Assembly: GCA_030407085.1 (NCBI GenBank)
Contig: CM059584.1
Coordinates: 100,129,001-100,193,000, forward strand
Length of the DNA: 64,000 bases
Reading direction: 5' to 3'
Source of the DNA: Trichopria drosophilae
Lineage: Eukaryota > Arthropoda > Insecta > Hymenoptera > Diapriidae
Below the pieces are notes generated by a model that did no database searches, was not told where the DNA came from, and saw nothing but the letters and a program-made list of their open reading frames with translations. The translations under genes and the position numbers were made by a program. The stretch's first letter is position 1. Each line of letters opens with the position of its first letter. Below are positions 47,001 to 59,689 of the stretch, piece by piece.

Positions 47001-50000
47001 TATAAACTTCGAACAAAAAAGTATATATCTCTGTCATAATTGGATAACGAAGTAACGGATATAATTCCTATGCAATAAACATTTGAATGTTATTTTAGTA
47101 ACATTAATATTTGGATGCATGGTAGTGGTTGAAAAATTGATTTAACTTAGCGACTTTGGAATGCGCTCAACTTATTACATAAACCATAAAATTGTTTGCA
47201 GTTACACCAATCGGTTGTATTTTTCACTTTTAAATTATAAACCAAAAGACGAGTTTATAATTATTATAACATAAATATAAGAGTAAAATAGAAGCATTTC
47301 AATAATTATTACAGACAGATCTACAGTTTTATACTATGAGGAATTCGCAAGTGTCCCTTTTCAGTAACTTCTGAAGGATTTCTCGACAAGTTCAAGATTT
47401 AAACTAACATTGTGATTAATTTTTACAACTTTGTAATTTAGAATATTGAGGGGAATACTGAAGGGTCTAACAGCACTTGAAGATCGTTTATTAGGTGAAG
47501 CAAAGTTTCAAGCCTTCTTGTCCACGGTACTCGGATTGCTGTTAGGATGAAATGAAATTATATTAAAATGGAATTTAATCGAATTAAAATCATGTTGCGT
47601 TTATATGATAATTTATAACTGTAAATTGCTATTAAAATATCTACTATTTATTAGTAAGATAATATATATTTTATATTATGAACATGTTAATATGAATAGT
47701 TATTAATATTCGAAATAATTTAGAGTAATGCAGCACGGGGAGAAACACGGATGTATTTAGCACGTCATTTGACTCTAACAATATTGTTTTAAGAAAAAAA
47801 TGAAGCGTGTAATCCTCTTCAAAAAGATCGTATACATTTTATATACATAACGAAGGCATGTTCTAGGTGCATGCATTTTTTTCTTTATACTGTACATATT
47901 TATATATTTTTATACATCTACATTTTAATTTTAATTTTTCTATGATAGACGAAGAGTAAATCCAGGTGCGATCGAAGTATATGTCTGTTCGAAGTTAGTA
48001 AAATATCACCTTGATGTTCATAAATCAGTACCAGTGGAACTAGGTACACAATTTAACATCCTCAATTAAACACGAAAATGAATATTGGATATAACAAATT
48101 TGATTCGTTTAAAGGAAAATAACTTCAGTTATATAAAGATCTACGGCATTATAAACTGTTGTCATTCCACTGTAAATCTTCATCATGATATTAAACAATG
48201 TAATAAAGTCAAGTAAACAAATTAAAACAGACATTCTAACGCATACTAAATCAAATGTCATTGTTTTCAAAATCATGGCGATCCAAATTAAAGAGAATCA
48301 ATTATTAAAAATTGAGCTGTTTTCAATTTCTTTAAAATCTTGGAGCTATTTTCGAAAATACACATACAAAAGTTCTTTTAAGAGATATGCGTTGTTTATG
48401 ATACTACTTGTTGCTATGGCTTTCGCGATCTACTTAAGGACTACAAAATATAATTTGCTGAAATTATTTTGACACATACTAAGATAACTAAAAATTCTAC
48501 AACTTTGAATATAGTTAATATAATTCTAAACAATGTTTTCGGCATTCAATCTATAATATACTATCTATAAATTTCCAAATTAATGTTACTAGGTAAACCC
48601 TTAAGCACTATTTGCATACAGTATAATAGTGTACTGCTTCTGCATATTCGATTTAATACTGCCCTTTTTAAAGGCCTAGTAATGTGCAATGAATGGAGTA
48701 TATTTTACTTTGTATATTCTCTAATGACTCTAATGGCCTTTGGAATACACTCTCGTAAATAATATTTCATAACATATCATAACATTTCATGAAACAGATT
48801 CGAACCAAGGCCTTATTCGACATTTGATATCAGAATTAGGTATATCAAGTTGAATTCTCTACTTCGCATCTGACATTTAGAAAGAGGAATTTCACGTCTG
48901 AAGTTTGTTTTGAGGTATATGTTTACTATGTTCGTTATCACAGAATGATAAAAACCATACAATATCTGTCTTGAATATTACAGGGGTACACGTGCTGCGA
49001 TATTACAATAATTCTTCATTTCTTTTATTTATAAACTAAGAATCTAATTTTGATATATTGCTTAAAATACTACTGTATAATTGAACGAACTTACTTTCAA
49101 TAAAGATATAATTACAATTGATGGGAACAAATGTTTGTCACATCTGACATATAAAATAATCCGAATTCTTTCAGTTTTTCCGTAACACTATAGAGGTCGG
49201 AAATATATTCTTTCAGTGTAAATTATTTACGTACAAGGGAAGTAACGTGTTAATCGCGAATATAAATAAATGTTGTTTTTAATTTTTCCAGAAATCTTGA
49301 AATTGAAATGTATTTGTTATTAGTCAAAATGATAGTAGTACTAGTGAACAATGTGTCAAAATTTAATTCAATTTAATTTAATTTGCGAATAGCGCTGTAT
49401 AGCCTATTCGAGCGAAGTACTCTGGAGGTAACACATATTTGATCAGTCCCTTCGAATCATACACTTCGATAACTTCCCTTGTTAGGAAAAGATAATTCAT
49501 ATGGTTGTGATTGAACTTAACTAGCAAGTACACTGACATCATTTTCTCTGAACATGTATACGAAAATGTAAAAAATTATCGAGCTTTCTGACAAATGTAG
49601 ATGTTGGCAAAGCAGCATTTGTTTCACGGTAATGAATTCTTCCAAAGTGAAATGTAAAATCTCTCTTAATCTTATCAGAGAATATACCATGAGTTACATC
49701 CCAGTAACATGTCATGTGTACAAAATTAAATGTTAATTAGTATTTATCATAGGATTGTCCATACGTTAATTTAAATATACAAGTAAATATTTATGCACAA
49801 CACACTTCTACTTTTTCATTTCTGTTTTACTTTTCGAAACAGTAGTAAACTATGGTAGGAAACTTAAACACAAAAAGAAAAATATTCTTCGTAACTGCAC
49901 TACGTATTCGATCGAATATTGAACTCTACAAAAAATAAAAGTTTATATGCATAAATGTAAATCTGTCGAAATTTATTATCAATAAGGAACAAATTAACAA

Positions 50001-50812
50001 ATTCGAACTTTCATGCCATTATTTCTCTTTGTTTAACAAAGCTACATCATTCTGCTAGAGCGTCATATATCAATTTCACTATCGGCAATGTTCGGATGTT
50101 CTCTGCTACTTTCGAAAGTATTTCATGAAATAATAAATGGAGAATTACAAAGCCGTACATTTAAAATTATTAAACATTACGAGATTATTTATGTTGCTTC
50201 AAAACAGAAATTCGGCGTTCTACAAATTCGAGATTTTTTTTGTTCGTCGATCTTGTAAATATTTCCATAAAACCGTTTTGCACCCGACTTCATAGATTCA
50301 CACGTTTATATTCTGAGGTAACATGTCTCTGCATATTCGTCAAATCAATAATTTGTGTTGACTGCCCTTAAGGTTAGAATGTAGATGTTTCCACTTCTGT
50401 TGGAACTAGAATTTTAGGATACAAAGAACATTTTTTTCGTGGTTATTGGTTATCTATTGCGGTATAATGCTTTAAACTAGAGAAAGGATGGCATTTTTAA
50501 TTATATTCTGCTTTTCCTGGTCTAAGATTCGATACCCCTTTTAAATCCTGGAAACCCATTGTAAAAAAGTTGCTGCAGTCTGATGGGAATGAATTTATCC
50601 TCACATTCAATGCACTTACTCGGGGTTGGTAAATAATATATCGCCAAAAACTAAATTCGGTGTATTTAGTAAATTCGATAACCTTTAGAGAGCCAGGATT
50701 TTTAAAAATATGCAAATCGCATTTTTCTATAGAAATGTTGTCTGAAGTCCGTAAGTTAGGGTCGGACTAAGTTAAGATGTTGTCGAGTCAGACCTCTTGA
50801 GTAAATGCGTAT
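44040..50812. other. AT-rich stretch without recognisable genes
   Basis: ORFs are short. The longest (48185-48472, 95 codons) is AT-rich, has a hydrophobic stretch near residues 69-84 and no recognisable family. No exon chains, RNA genes or transposon ends were identified. Confidence 0.45.
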
Positions 50813-51169
50813 CTGCACGGAAAAAAATAGTTGGTTGGCACAGTCACTAAAGTAGTAAAATTTACTAATTAGATAGTAAAATTTGACACAGTCATCTCCA
50901 GTTGGTAGCATTTACTATCTTTAGATAGTAAGCTTCTGAGATGCACGGTTTTTACTAACTAGATAGTACCGCCAGACACTTTTGAAATGTTTACATCCAC
51001 GTGTTTGACAGTTGGAAATACTATCTGTATGTTTCTTTCTCGTGCACACATGCGCGCTATTTTCCCCTCTCATTCTCTTTCTCTTGTGCAATACTCCCAT
51101 TGCGAACAGTTCCATCAGAGCGTCATAACCTACAAAAGTTATATCAGGTGATCAGCTCGCATGGGAGGT

Positions 51170-51760
51170 ATTTCAACGATACAAGAATTTAAATGTAATT
51201 CCTTCTTTCGAATTGAGTTATATTAACAATAGACTTCAGGTCTAATTCCTTCTTTCGGTGGGACTTATTTCAACGATATAAGAATTTAGGTCTAATTCCT
51301 CTTTTCGATGGGAGTTGTATCATCGATATAAGAATTTAGACCTAATACCTTCTTTCGATGGGAGTTATATACTGACCTAAATTCGTATATCTTTGATGTA
51401 ACTCCCATCGAAAGAAGGAATCAGATTTAAATTCTTACGTAGTTGATATGACTCCCATTGAAAGAAGAGTTTATATTTAAATTGATATACTGTTGAAATA
51501 ACTCCCTTCGAAAGAGGAATTAGGTTTGAATTCTTATATCGATGAAATAACTCCCATCAAAAGAAGGAATGAGACCTAAATTTTTATATCGTTGATATAA
51601 CTCCCAAAGAAAGATGAAATTAGACCTAAATTCTTATATCGTTGATATAACTCCATCGAAAGAAGGAATTACACCGAAATTCTCATTTCGTTGATATGTA
51701 ACTTCCATCGAAAGAAGGGTTTAGATTTAAATTCTTACATCGTTTATTATTATAATGGGA
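51170..51760. repeat. Array of ~50-bp units that switches orientation
   Basis: Four units read forward (CGATATAAGAATTTAGGTCT then AATTCCTTCTTTCGATGGG then AGTTATATCAA), followed from about 51371 by about eight units reading in reverse (TAACTCCCATCGAAAG then AAGGAATTAGACCTAAATTC). The switch creates a head-to-head palindrome near 51370. Two further unit pairs occur inside the large palindrome, at about 52188-52290 and 53672-53775. Confidence 0.85.
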
Positions 51761-51870
51761 TAAAGTCAAATGTAGTTTTTTAATCATTTATTGGTCATTT
51801 CTGTATATCTAAATGTCTCGAAAGCATAGAATTAGAAAATTAATAGTATATTGTTGAAAAATTGATTGTT
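51740..51870 (+). repeat. ~130-bp block shared with both palindrome arms
   Basis: It contains TGGGATAAAGTCAAATGTAG and TCTAAATGTCTCGAAAGCA-type phrases. The same block occurs inverted at about 52060-52190 and direct at about 53775-53900, always next to the ~50-bp units, so the units and this block formed one module that was copied together. Confidence 0.7.
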
Positions 51871-52001
51871 CATTATCAATTATCACATTTGATTGGAAAG
51901 AACTTTTCAAAATCACTGAACAGTCAACATTTGGCATTATAATTACTTATATTATAATGTCGTCTTCAAAAATATTATTATTTAATAATGTTTGAAGAAT
52001 T

Positions 52002-53962
52002 CTCAATGTAGTATTCTATATTATCATGTGTATATGCGTAACATATATCTACCCAAAATTTCCTGTCTTCATTTTTGAACAATATATAATTAATTTTCTA
52101 CGTCTATGCCTTCAAAATTTTTAGATGTACAAAAGTAACAAATAAATAATTTAAAAACTACATCTTGACTTTATTCCATTACAATAATCAACGATATAAG
52201 AATTTAGATCCAATTCCTTTTTTCGATGGAAGTTATATCAACGATATAAGAATTTAAGTCAGCTAATTCCTCTTTTCGATAGGAGTTTTATCATTGATAT
52301 AAGAAAAAACAATTTAGGCTGCAAATTGTGATAAAGATAAGTTATTAATTATATTTTGCACTCTTTAAAAGTAATATTATTAGTTTGGTAATCATCGGTT
52401 GCTTCTTTTCAAGAAAAAATGCATTTTTTGTTTCTTCGTCGAAAGTCCACTCGGAGCCCAATTTCACCACTGTTTTGTATTAACTTTTTCACTACCTTAA
52501 AAGTAACTAATTGATTACAAACTACTTGGAATAGTTTCAGAAGAGTAAAATCTACCAAGTTCCATGGTTGTATTAGAATTTTTAGCACAATTTCCATTTT
52601 TATGTGCTTTACCGAACCTGATGAAAAACAGTTGCTTGGTATGCTATAAAAATTGAAATTGTTCTAAAAAGTCTAATATGGCCATGAAATTTTGTAGATT
52701 TTGCTCTTCTGAGACTATTACAAGTAGTTTGATATCAAAGAGTTGCTTTCAAATCCGTGAAAAAGTTAATACAACATTTTGATGAAATACGACTGCGAGT
52801 GGACTTTTCACAAAGAAACAAAAAATTGCATTTTGTATTAACTTTTTCATTGACTGAAAAGCAACTCATTGATCCCAAACTACTTGTAATAGTTCCAAAA
52901 GAGCAAAATCTACCAAGTTTCATGTTTATATTAGAATTTTTAACATAATTTCAATTTTTATTGCATACCAAGCAACTGTTTTTTAACAGATTTGGTTAAA
53001 TCATATAAAAATGGAAATTGTGCTAAAAATTCGAATATAACTATGAAACTTGGTAGATTTTGTTCTTCTGAAACTATTCCAAGTAGTTTGATATCAATCA
53101 ATTGTTTTTAAGGTTGAAAAAGTTAATAGAAAATGTATTTTTTGTTTCTTTGTGAAAAGTCCACTCGCAGTCGTATTTCATCAAAATGTTGTATTAACTT
53201 TTTCACGGATTTGAAAGCAACTCTTTGATATCAAACTACTTGTAATAGTCTCAGAAGAGCAAAATCTACAAAATTTCATGGCCATATTAGACTTTTTAGA
53301 ACAATTTCAATTTTTATTGCATACCAAGCAACTGTTTTTCATCAGGTTTGGTAAAGCACATAAAAATGGAAATTGTGCTAAAAATTCTAATACAACCATG
53401 GAACTTGGTAGATTTTACTCTTCTGAAACTATTCCAAGTAGTTTGATATCAATTAGTTACTTTTAAGGTAGTGAAAAAGTTAATACAAAACAGTGGTGAA
53501 ATTGGGCTCCGATTGGACTTTCGACGAAAAAAAAAATAAATGCATTTTTTCTTGAAAAGAAGCAACCGATGAGTACCAAACTAATAATATTACTTTTAAA
53601 GAGTGCAAAATGTAATTAATAACATATCTTTATCACAATTTGCAGCCTAAATTGTATTTTCTTATATGAATGATAAAACTCCCATCGAAAAGAGGAATTA
53701 GCCGACTTAAATTCTTATATCGTTGATATAACTTCCATCGAAAAAAGGAATTGGATCTAAATTCTTATATTGTTGATTATTGTAATGGAATAAAGTCAAG
53801 ATGTAGTTTTTAAATTATTTATTTGTTATTTTTGTACATCTAAAAGTCTTGAAGGCAAAGACGTAGAAAATTAATTATCTATCGTTCAAAAATGAAGACA
53901 GGAAATTTTGAGTAGATATGTGGTAAGCATATACACATGATAATATAGAATACTACATTGAG
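52002..53962. repeat. ~1.96-kb nearly symmetric palindrome built of six alternating ~185-bp units
   Basis: Mirror pairs all give the same centre (~52982): CTCAATG at 52002 with CATTGAG ending 53962, ATGAAAAACAGTTGCTTGG at 52621 with its complement ending 53342, and GCGAGTGGACTTTTCAC at 52796 with its complement ending 53168. The arms are therefore collinear without net indels. Within 52441-53522 each arm is itself palindromic (sub-centres ~52625 and ~53338), so a unit bounded by GTCCACTC-type sequence appears six times in alternating orientation. Short ORFs on both strands here repeat the same peptide and are by-products. Confidence 0.9.
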
Positions 53963-54378
53963 ATTTTTTACATTTGTAACTCCCTGAAACTTCGTATTTC
54001 ACTGCTGAAGTGAGGTTAATCGCTGCAAATATGGCGCACACTCTATCGTTGACGAGTTTTAAGAGCCGCGCATGCGCGTCTGTAATCTCGACTGTATACA
54101 TAGTTTCATTTACTATCTAAATAGTCGCCAACAGCGACGAGGGTAGTAGACATAACCATTTAAACGGGTAGTAAATTTTACCAATCAAAATTGTTTACCC
54201 TAACTAACCTACTTGTAAACCATAGACATCTTTCGTAATAAGGATTACCATTTATTTCTTGTTACTGTGACAATCGTCTTTTTCTACATTAACTAATAAG
54301 TTTGTTGCAGCAGCCTATACTATTCTTACTACTTCAAAAGTAGTAAAAACGACAATCGAGTTTTTTTCGTGTAGGACA

Positions 54379-57294
54379 GGTACAAAAAAGCCTAACGTTG
54401 AAATTTTTCAAAATTAAAAAAAGACATTCAAATGTACTGTTTCTTTATGTTTTCAGCATTATTCATGTTTTATCTTATCAAATAAAGTCATTTCATATAA
54501 TCATTGCTTGGAAAGCATTAAAGAGGGAGCCGTCAACCGAAATTTGAGTTACTTATTTTCTGAAATTGTTTTCCGTTTGGCTGAGCATTTATCAGCACAT
54601 TTTACAATATACATCTAATAGTAGCAAAAGTCACATATAGGCCGCGAGAATTCCGAAATCCTACATCTAAATTACCCTCTGATTTATATAATTAGATTCG
54701 CTAATTTTGTTGAATGCAGAATTATATTAGGAGATATCGATAATCTTTACGCTTAAATTTACAAGCAATTTCGATAAAACAATTCATTTTTGTTCTTAGC
54801 TATTTCTGGCTCTTTAAAGGTTAAGGCATTTCTGTTAAAGGATTGGTTTCTGACCAGAAGGTTATTTCATAGTTTTGATCATCTAAATTGGTCTCTATAA
54901 AAAGAGGCCAATAGAATCAAAAGTTCCCATACATCGTTAAATATTGAGAGGCATAAAAGAAAAATGAAAATAACTTCTGTTTATTATACAATTTCCTAGA
55001 TATTGTTCTTATTTTTTGAATAATTGTCGAGTACAACATCTGAAATTCTTTATTTACATTATTCAGAATTTATTTAATTTTTGATTCCTCCTTATGGGTA
55101 TGAAATTATATATTCTTCATTATTTATTACCTTTCTTTCTCATAGGTTACGATTTAATGAATTATATATACTACAAACTCTTCAGAATATAGAATTACTA
55201 AATTATTAATCATATATAATTTTTTTTTTAATTTGTAATTTTATAAAACTTGTAATTTTCAAAAGATAATTATCAATTGAATAATGATGCTGTATATATT
55301 AGTAGGAGTAGATAATATACAAAACTTTATTGCAATGCGTGATACTCTGTATTTTTTTTTCCTTATAAGCAGCGAAATTGAAATCTTAATCTGCTTCTAC
55401 AACGTAGCGTTTAAGGTGAACATTAAAAATTGAACCTGCTTTAACATCCCATAAATATTTCTGTAAACTACAGATTTTCTCTTTGAGACCTCTGATGCAT
55501 ACATATTAAGGATAACTCAATGTGTAACTTATTCTATTTTCCTGTTTTCGAGTATTTATTCGAATTGTATTTTTTTCAAATGTTGTCTATTCCATTTGAA
55601 AATTGGAACTAATTTCTATTTTACTACTATTTACTGATTATTCCTTATACAATAATATACTGAATGTTTTGACAATTTAAAAATAATTTGAAATTCACGG
55701 TTTAGGAAACAACCTTAACAAGCGTAATAATAATTCAAAAATTATGTAAAGCTTCTCTACGAACTTACCTGTATTTTCCTATAAACATGAATGATTTCGC
55801 ATTAAAATTTGGAAAGGAAATACATGATGCTTGGTTTGAAAATGAAAATGAAACTTAGAATTGTTTCGGACGTATATAGTTTACTCCACAGTACAACACG
55901 ATCGAGTGTCGAAGTATAACATTGGTTGGTTTTCACAAATATATTACATAGTCTGTCTATATATAGTAGTTTTGTATCGGCTATTGTGCATTTCTCGAAA
56001 GCACTTCGTAAATGACCGATCAATGTCCAACAGTAACCTTGACATCCATTATTCTATTTCCAAGCCTGAGTTTCAAAAATATTCTCAAAGCACAATTGCA
56101 TAAATATCGTACCCTTTTCTCGCTTCTGCTCGAACAATTTTTTTTATTGGAAGATACATTCAAATGTAACGTTCGCAATATATTCTCACTGCCGCTGTAC
56201 AATGTCCTTAATTTGTCGATACTTAAAAATATCTTAAGACTACGTCGCCCCGTCACGTATTTACATTTTACATTATGCACAATAAATGTTTCGTCGCTTG
56301 GTAAAATTCAGCGCGTAAAATTTACTGGTGTTAAGCTCGCAAAAAACATTTCCTCGAATAGTCTTATGGAATGTCGACCTCCGCGAATAATTTCAACGAT
56401 ATACCATAACGTTCATTCATTCTTGATGCTTCGCTAAATCATGTCCAGAATTCACTGTTACCTACGCATTTTATTCTTATAGCTTCAGCCAACATTAAGT
56501 ATTGTTCAGAAGCAATACGAGTGAGCAAGTTTTAATTGCCATAATAAATCATCATGGTGTTGGTACTAAAATGTAATTGAACATTACATTTAATTTACAG
56601 CTACCTACTATGATGGCGAAATATCCAATCTAAGAAGTGTATTAATATTCATACAATAAAATAAATATGAGTCATTATCACTAATTAAGCAAAGTCTGTT
56701 TGGTATTATAAATAAAAAATCACGTTTTCAAATTGTTGAATTCCAATTTATAAATCATTTTGCTAGAATATAATTTTCTCAAGTAAATTAATATTATTTA
56801 ATAAATTTAACATGGCGGGAATATATCAATTTTAATTCAGAATAATTTAGTGTTTTTCATAACGATTTATATATTACTACGTAATACATAATTTGTGCTT
56901 TTATGTATCATATAAAGCTGTGAATGTGTTTGTGACAATCTATGAGTAATTTAAAAAATGGTGATTAGTTTTATGAACAAAATTTGCAATTGATGATTCA
57001 TAATTGGAAAGTATAGTAAAATACATAATGAGGTATATTTGTAAACAATATTATACTGGAAATATTTATTAGGCGGCATGTGTATTAGGTATTGTTGAAA
57101 TTGCTTTCCATACGGTGTGTTTTACGATGAAAGTGATATCTGGACACATTGCTGGTAGATTTTCTCTTGTTGTACATTTCATAAACATATAATTCTAATA
57201 CCGATGAATATCCAGTAGTGAATTTTACAAACCTTTCATCAAATGTTTCATAATTCTAGTAAAAATTCTACAAATAACCATATTGTTCATTAAC
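54379..57294. other. AT-rich stretch without recognisable genes
   Basis: A 141-codon plus-strand ORF at 56012-56437 overlaps a minus-strand ORF at 56020-56280. Neither shows a recognisable motif, signal or splice context. The 56000-56440 part is slightly less AT-rich and could hide an exon, but I cannot support one. Confidence 0.4.
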
Positions 57295-57611
57295 TACCCC
57301 AATAGCACACTTTATTTCCGTCTATATTCCCGGTCTATCTTTTGGAACATTGGGAATATTCCAACGTAATATTCCATCCGTATTCCAGGAACATTGAAAT
57401 ATTCTGCATCATAAATATTATTAAGCATTATTAAACATTTTCTGAAATCAGCTTAAAAATGGTATTCATACATTTCACATTATTATTTCGTTTATATTAT
57501 TTGATAGTTTTTGGAATATTCTAACAAAATTTATATTGTTTATAATATTTCTAATGCAGAACATTCCAACGTTCCTAGAATATGGATGGAATGAAGTGTG
57601 CGATTAGGGTA
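57295..57611. mobile_element. MITE, 317 bp including TA target duplication
   Basis: TA at 57295-57296 and 57610-57611 bracket inverted ends CCCCAATAGCACACTTTATT and (reverse complement) CCCTAATCGCACACTTCATT, extending to about 35 bp at ~80% identity. Subterminal GGAATATTCC/AACATTCC phrases recur inside. TA duplication, terminal inverted repeats and lack of coding capacity fit a Tc1/mariner-type (or PIF-like) MITE. Confidence 0.75.
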
Positions 57612-58687
57612 TAGATAATAGTACCAGTCTTTTTTAAATTACTCATAAAGAAATGGCTTTAAAATCGTCTAAGGAATATGTAGGTATAAATTTATGAGGA
57701 TGAGTCATAGTTGATTAACGTTTATGCCTAACTAGGCAGGGAAAATATTGAATTAAAAAGCAATGAGAAAGTCCATACGATTACATACCATATCACATGA
57801 GAGGTTATTTTCCAAATTGCAATGGAAAAAAAACAGCAGCCAATAATAATCCTAAATACTTATCTCTAAACTAACATAATAAAATAAGTGATTTTTACTT
57901 AAAATTGATAAATATTTAATATCTGGTTCATTTTTCTATATGGATCTTGAGTATTTATTGGTATTTGACATTCTATGAATTGCGTTTGTTATAATCTTTA
58001 AATCTGACATATTTTACTGAAAAAGATTCGCTTTAATATGCAATAACTAAAATTACAAAGAATTGTTATAAAAATTAAGTGTTTTTGATATCATACGTAT
58101 TCGTAAATGAACTGCAAACTATGTTTGGATATCGTTGGAACACGAAACATTGGCAATTAGATGAATCAAGCAGGGTATGTCATCATGCACGACTATGCTT
58201 ACATACAATCATATAGGGACAACACGATATTTGAGTAAGTTAACGCCTTACGGGAAGAAACTACTGGTCATATCTCAAGACTATTCATATTCGAATAATG
58301 AATAATCATGTAAATAATATTCTTTCCCTCTTAACTTGTTCCTTGTCATCTTGGTCACGACATTATAGTTAATTATGAGTTTGATTTTTGTTTAATTCGT
58401 ACAAAAGTTTGATTTCATTCGGTGGATTATTATAGAATAAATTTTATTATGTGTCGTGATGATGAAATAATTTTTCATATATTTAATAAAACTTTTGCAG
58501 CAATTAAAATTTAATGTGCCTACATCGTTTCGGTGGAGATAGGATGTATAAGGTGTAAACTTTGACAGAGTCGAAAATAATATTTCGCAAGAAATTATAT
58601 TTGAACCTTTTAGAAAACAGAAGAAAAGTTTCGATTCCCAGTGGTATTATCTAAAAATGCTACAGTACTTGATAGCCATTAATCTAA
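57612..58687. other. AT-rich stretch, nothing recognised
   Basis: No gene, repeat terminus or RNA motif could be supported here. Confidence 0.5.
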
Positions 58688-59035
58688 TTGGGCGAGGAGC
58701 AGTCCTGTCGGCCAATAGGGATCCATTATGTGTTAACAGCGGATCGGAGCGTCTGGCACGATGAAGCTCAACTCGAATTGAGTTTGGTAGAAACTCTACC
58801 ATCATACGTACAGGCTAGAGAAAAGTATTGCCCAATGAAAAGCGAACATTTTTACGACTTTCTGTCAGTCACAGACAGACCGACGGAAAGCTGTAAAATA
58901 CGAACCTTCTCCGCACATTTTATCTCCAGGCTGAAATTATATTTGATGAGCCGTATTCCGCGAAGAATCAATTTTCATCAGGTAACCTTTACCCAATTTA
59001 AGAGAGAACGAGTGGTAATCTATTTCAACGAATGA
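58688..59035 (+). CDS. Unrecognised 115-codon ORF, low confidence
   Basis: The first codon is TTG or GTG-like rather than a clear ATG in context, and the translated product has mixed composition (CPMKSEHFYDFLSVTDRPTES in its middle, split by no obvious motif). The stretch is less AT-rich than its neighbours, which is the only positive sign. It may be part of an exon or an old element ORF. No family recognised. Confidence 0.15.
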   Translation: MGEEQSCRPIGIHYVLTADRSVWHDEAQLELSLVETLPSYVQAREKYCPMKSEHFYDFLSVTDRPTESCKIRTFSAHFISRLKLYLMSRIPRRINFHQVTFTQFKRERVVIYFNE

Positions 59036-59689
59036 AATAGAAGTGAAATTAAAGCAATTATTCCACTGCGATAATTCGACAATTTTTCAAAATCAAATGC
59101 CATTTATGTTTTCAGAAAGCCAATGTTTAAATCTATTTTCTTATATTTCATTGACTACCTACCATTGAATCAACGATTCATTTTTTACAATTTACAAAAT
59201 TGTACAAAATTATACGAGTATAAATATAACGCGGGTCTTTCGACAGCGTCAATTTGCACTAGCAACGTTACAAGCTTCATGAACATTTATAAAATTCAAT
59301 TACTTTGTAAAGATTCGTCTAATTTAAATGATCGATTACACTGAAGGGTTTACTTTATTCATGATTCCCTACATCTTGTATGAAGATTATGATGTCATAG
59401 AAAGGATTGAAAAGCGTACATTAATACGAGTAGAAAGTTACTTATCATTTAAATTATAATTATGCTTATGCATTTGCAGTTATTCCAACATTGCAAAGTT
59501 GAAATTGTTCATTAATCTCATCCCTTTCAAACGTTTATATCATATTTATTTCAAGTTGACCGATTGCACTTTAATCTGGACGTGTTTCAGCAGCGGTATA
59601 TTTCTCAGTCCATAGAAATGGTTAAACGCTTTCGTTTACCATATATTTTTTAATCGATGAAGTCTTATTTCGGAATTTTGAAATTCATG

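Larger units (their letters stand above)
50814..54378. mobile_element. ~3.6-kb composite foldback element
   Basis: The left edge reads CACGGAAAAAAATAG (50814) and the right edge, reverse-complemented, CACGAAAAAAACTCG (ending 54378), a short imperfect terminal inverted repeat. Just inside both ends, AGTAGTAAA/GATAGTAAA phrases recur many times in both orientations, like subterminal transposase-binding repeats. Between them lie the orientation-switching ~50-bp array (51170-51760) and the large palindrome (52002-53962). No transposase-like ORF exists. The outer ends are the least certain part, and no target duplication was seen. Confidence 0.5.

Noticed and set aside
48185..48472. 95-codon ORF with a hydrophobic C-terminal stretch
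   Set aside because: AT-driven composition (K, I, L, N, S rich). A hydrophobic segment is expected by chance, and there is no supporting context.
51170..51760. Reading the ~50-bp array as a CRISPR
   Set aside because: Units are contiguous, degenerate and switch orientation, with no unique spacers, and the DNA is animal.
52409..53466. Several ~60-codon ORFs with near-identical peptides on both strands
   Set aside because: They are mirror copies created by the palindrome, not genes.
56012..56437. 141-codon plus-strand ORF
   Set aside because: Overlapped by an antisense ORF, with no recognisable motif and no splice or promoter context.
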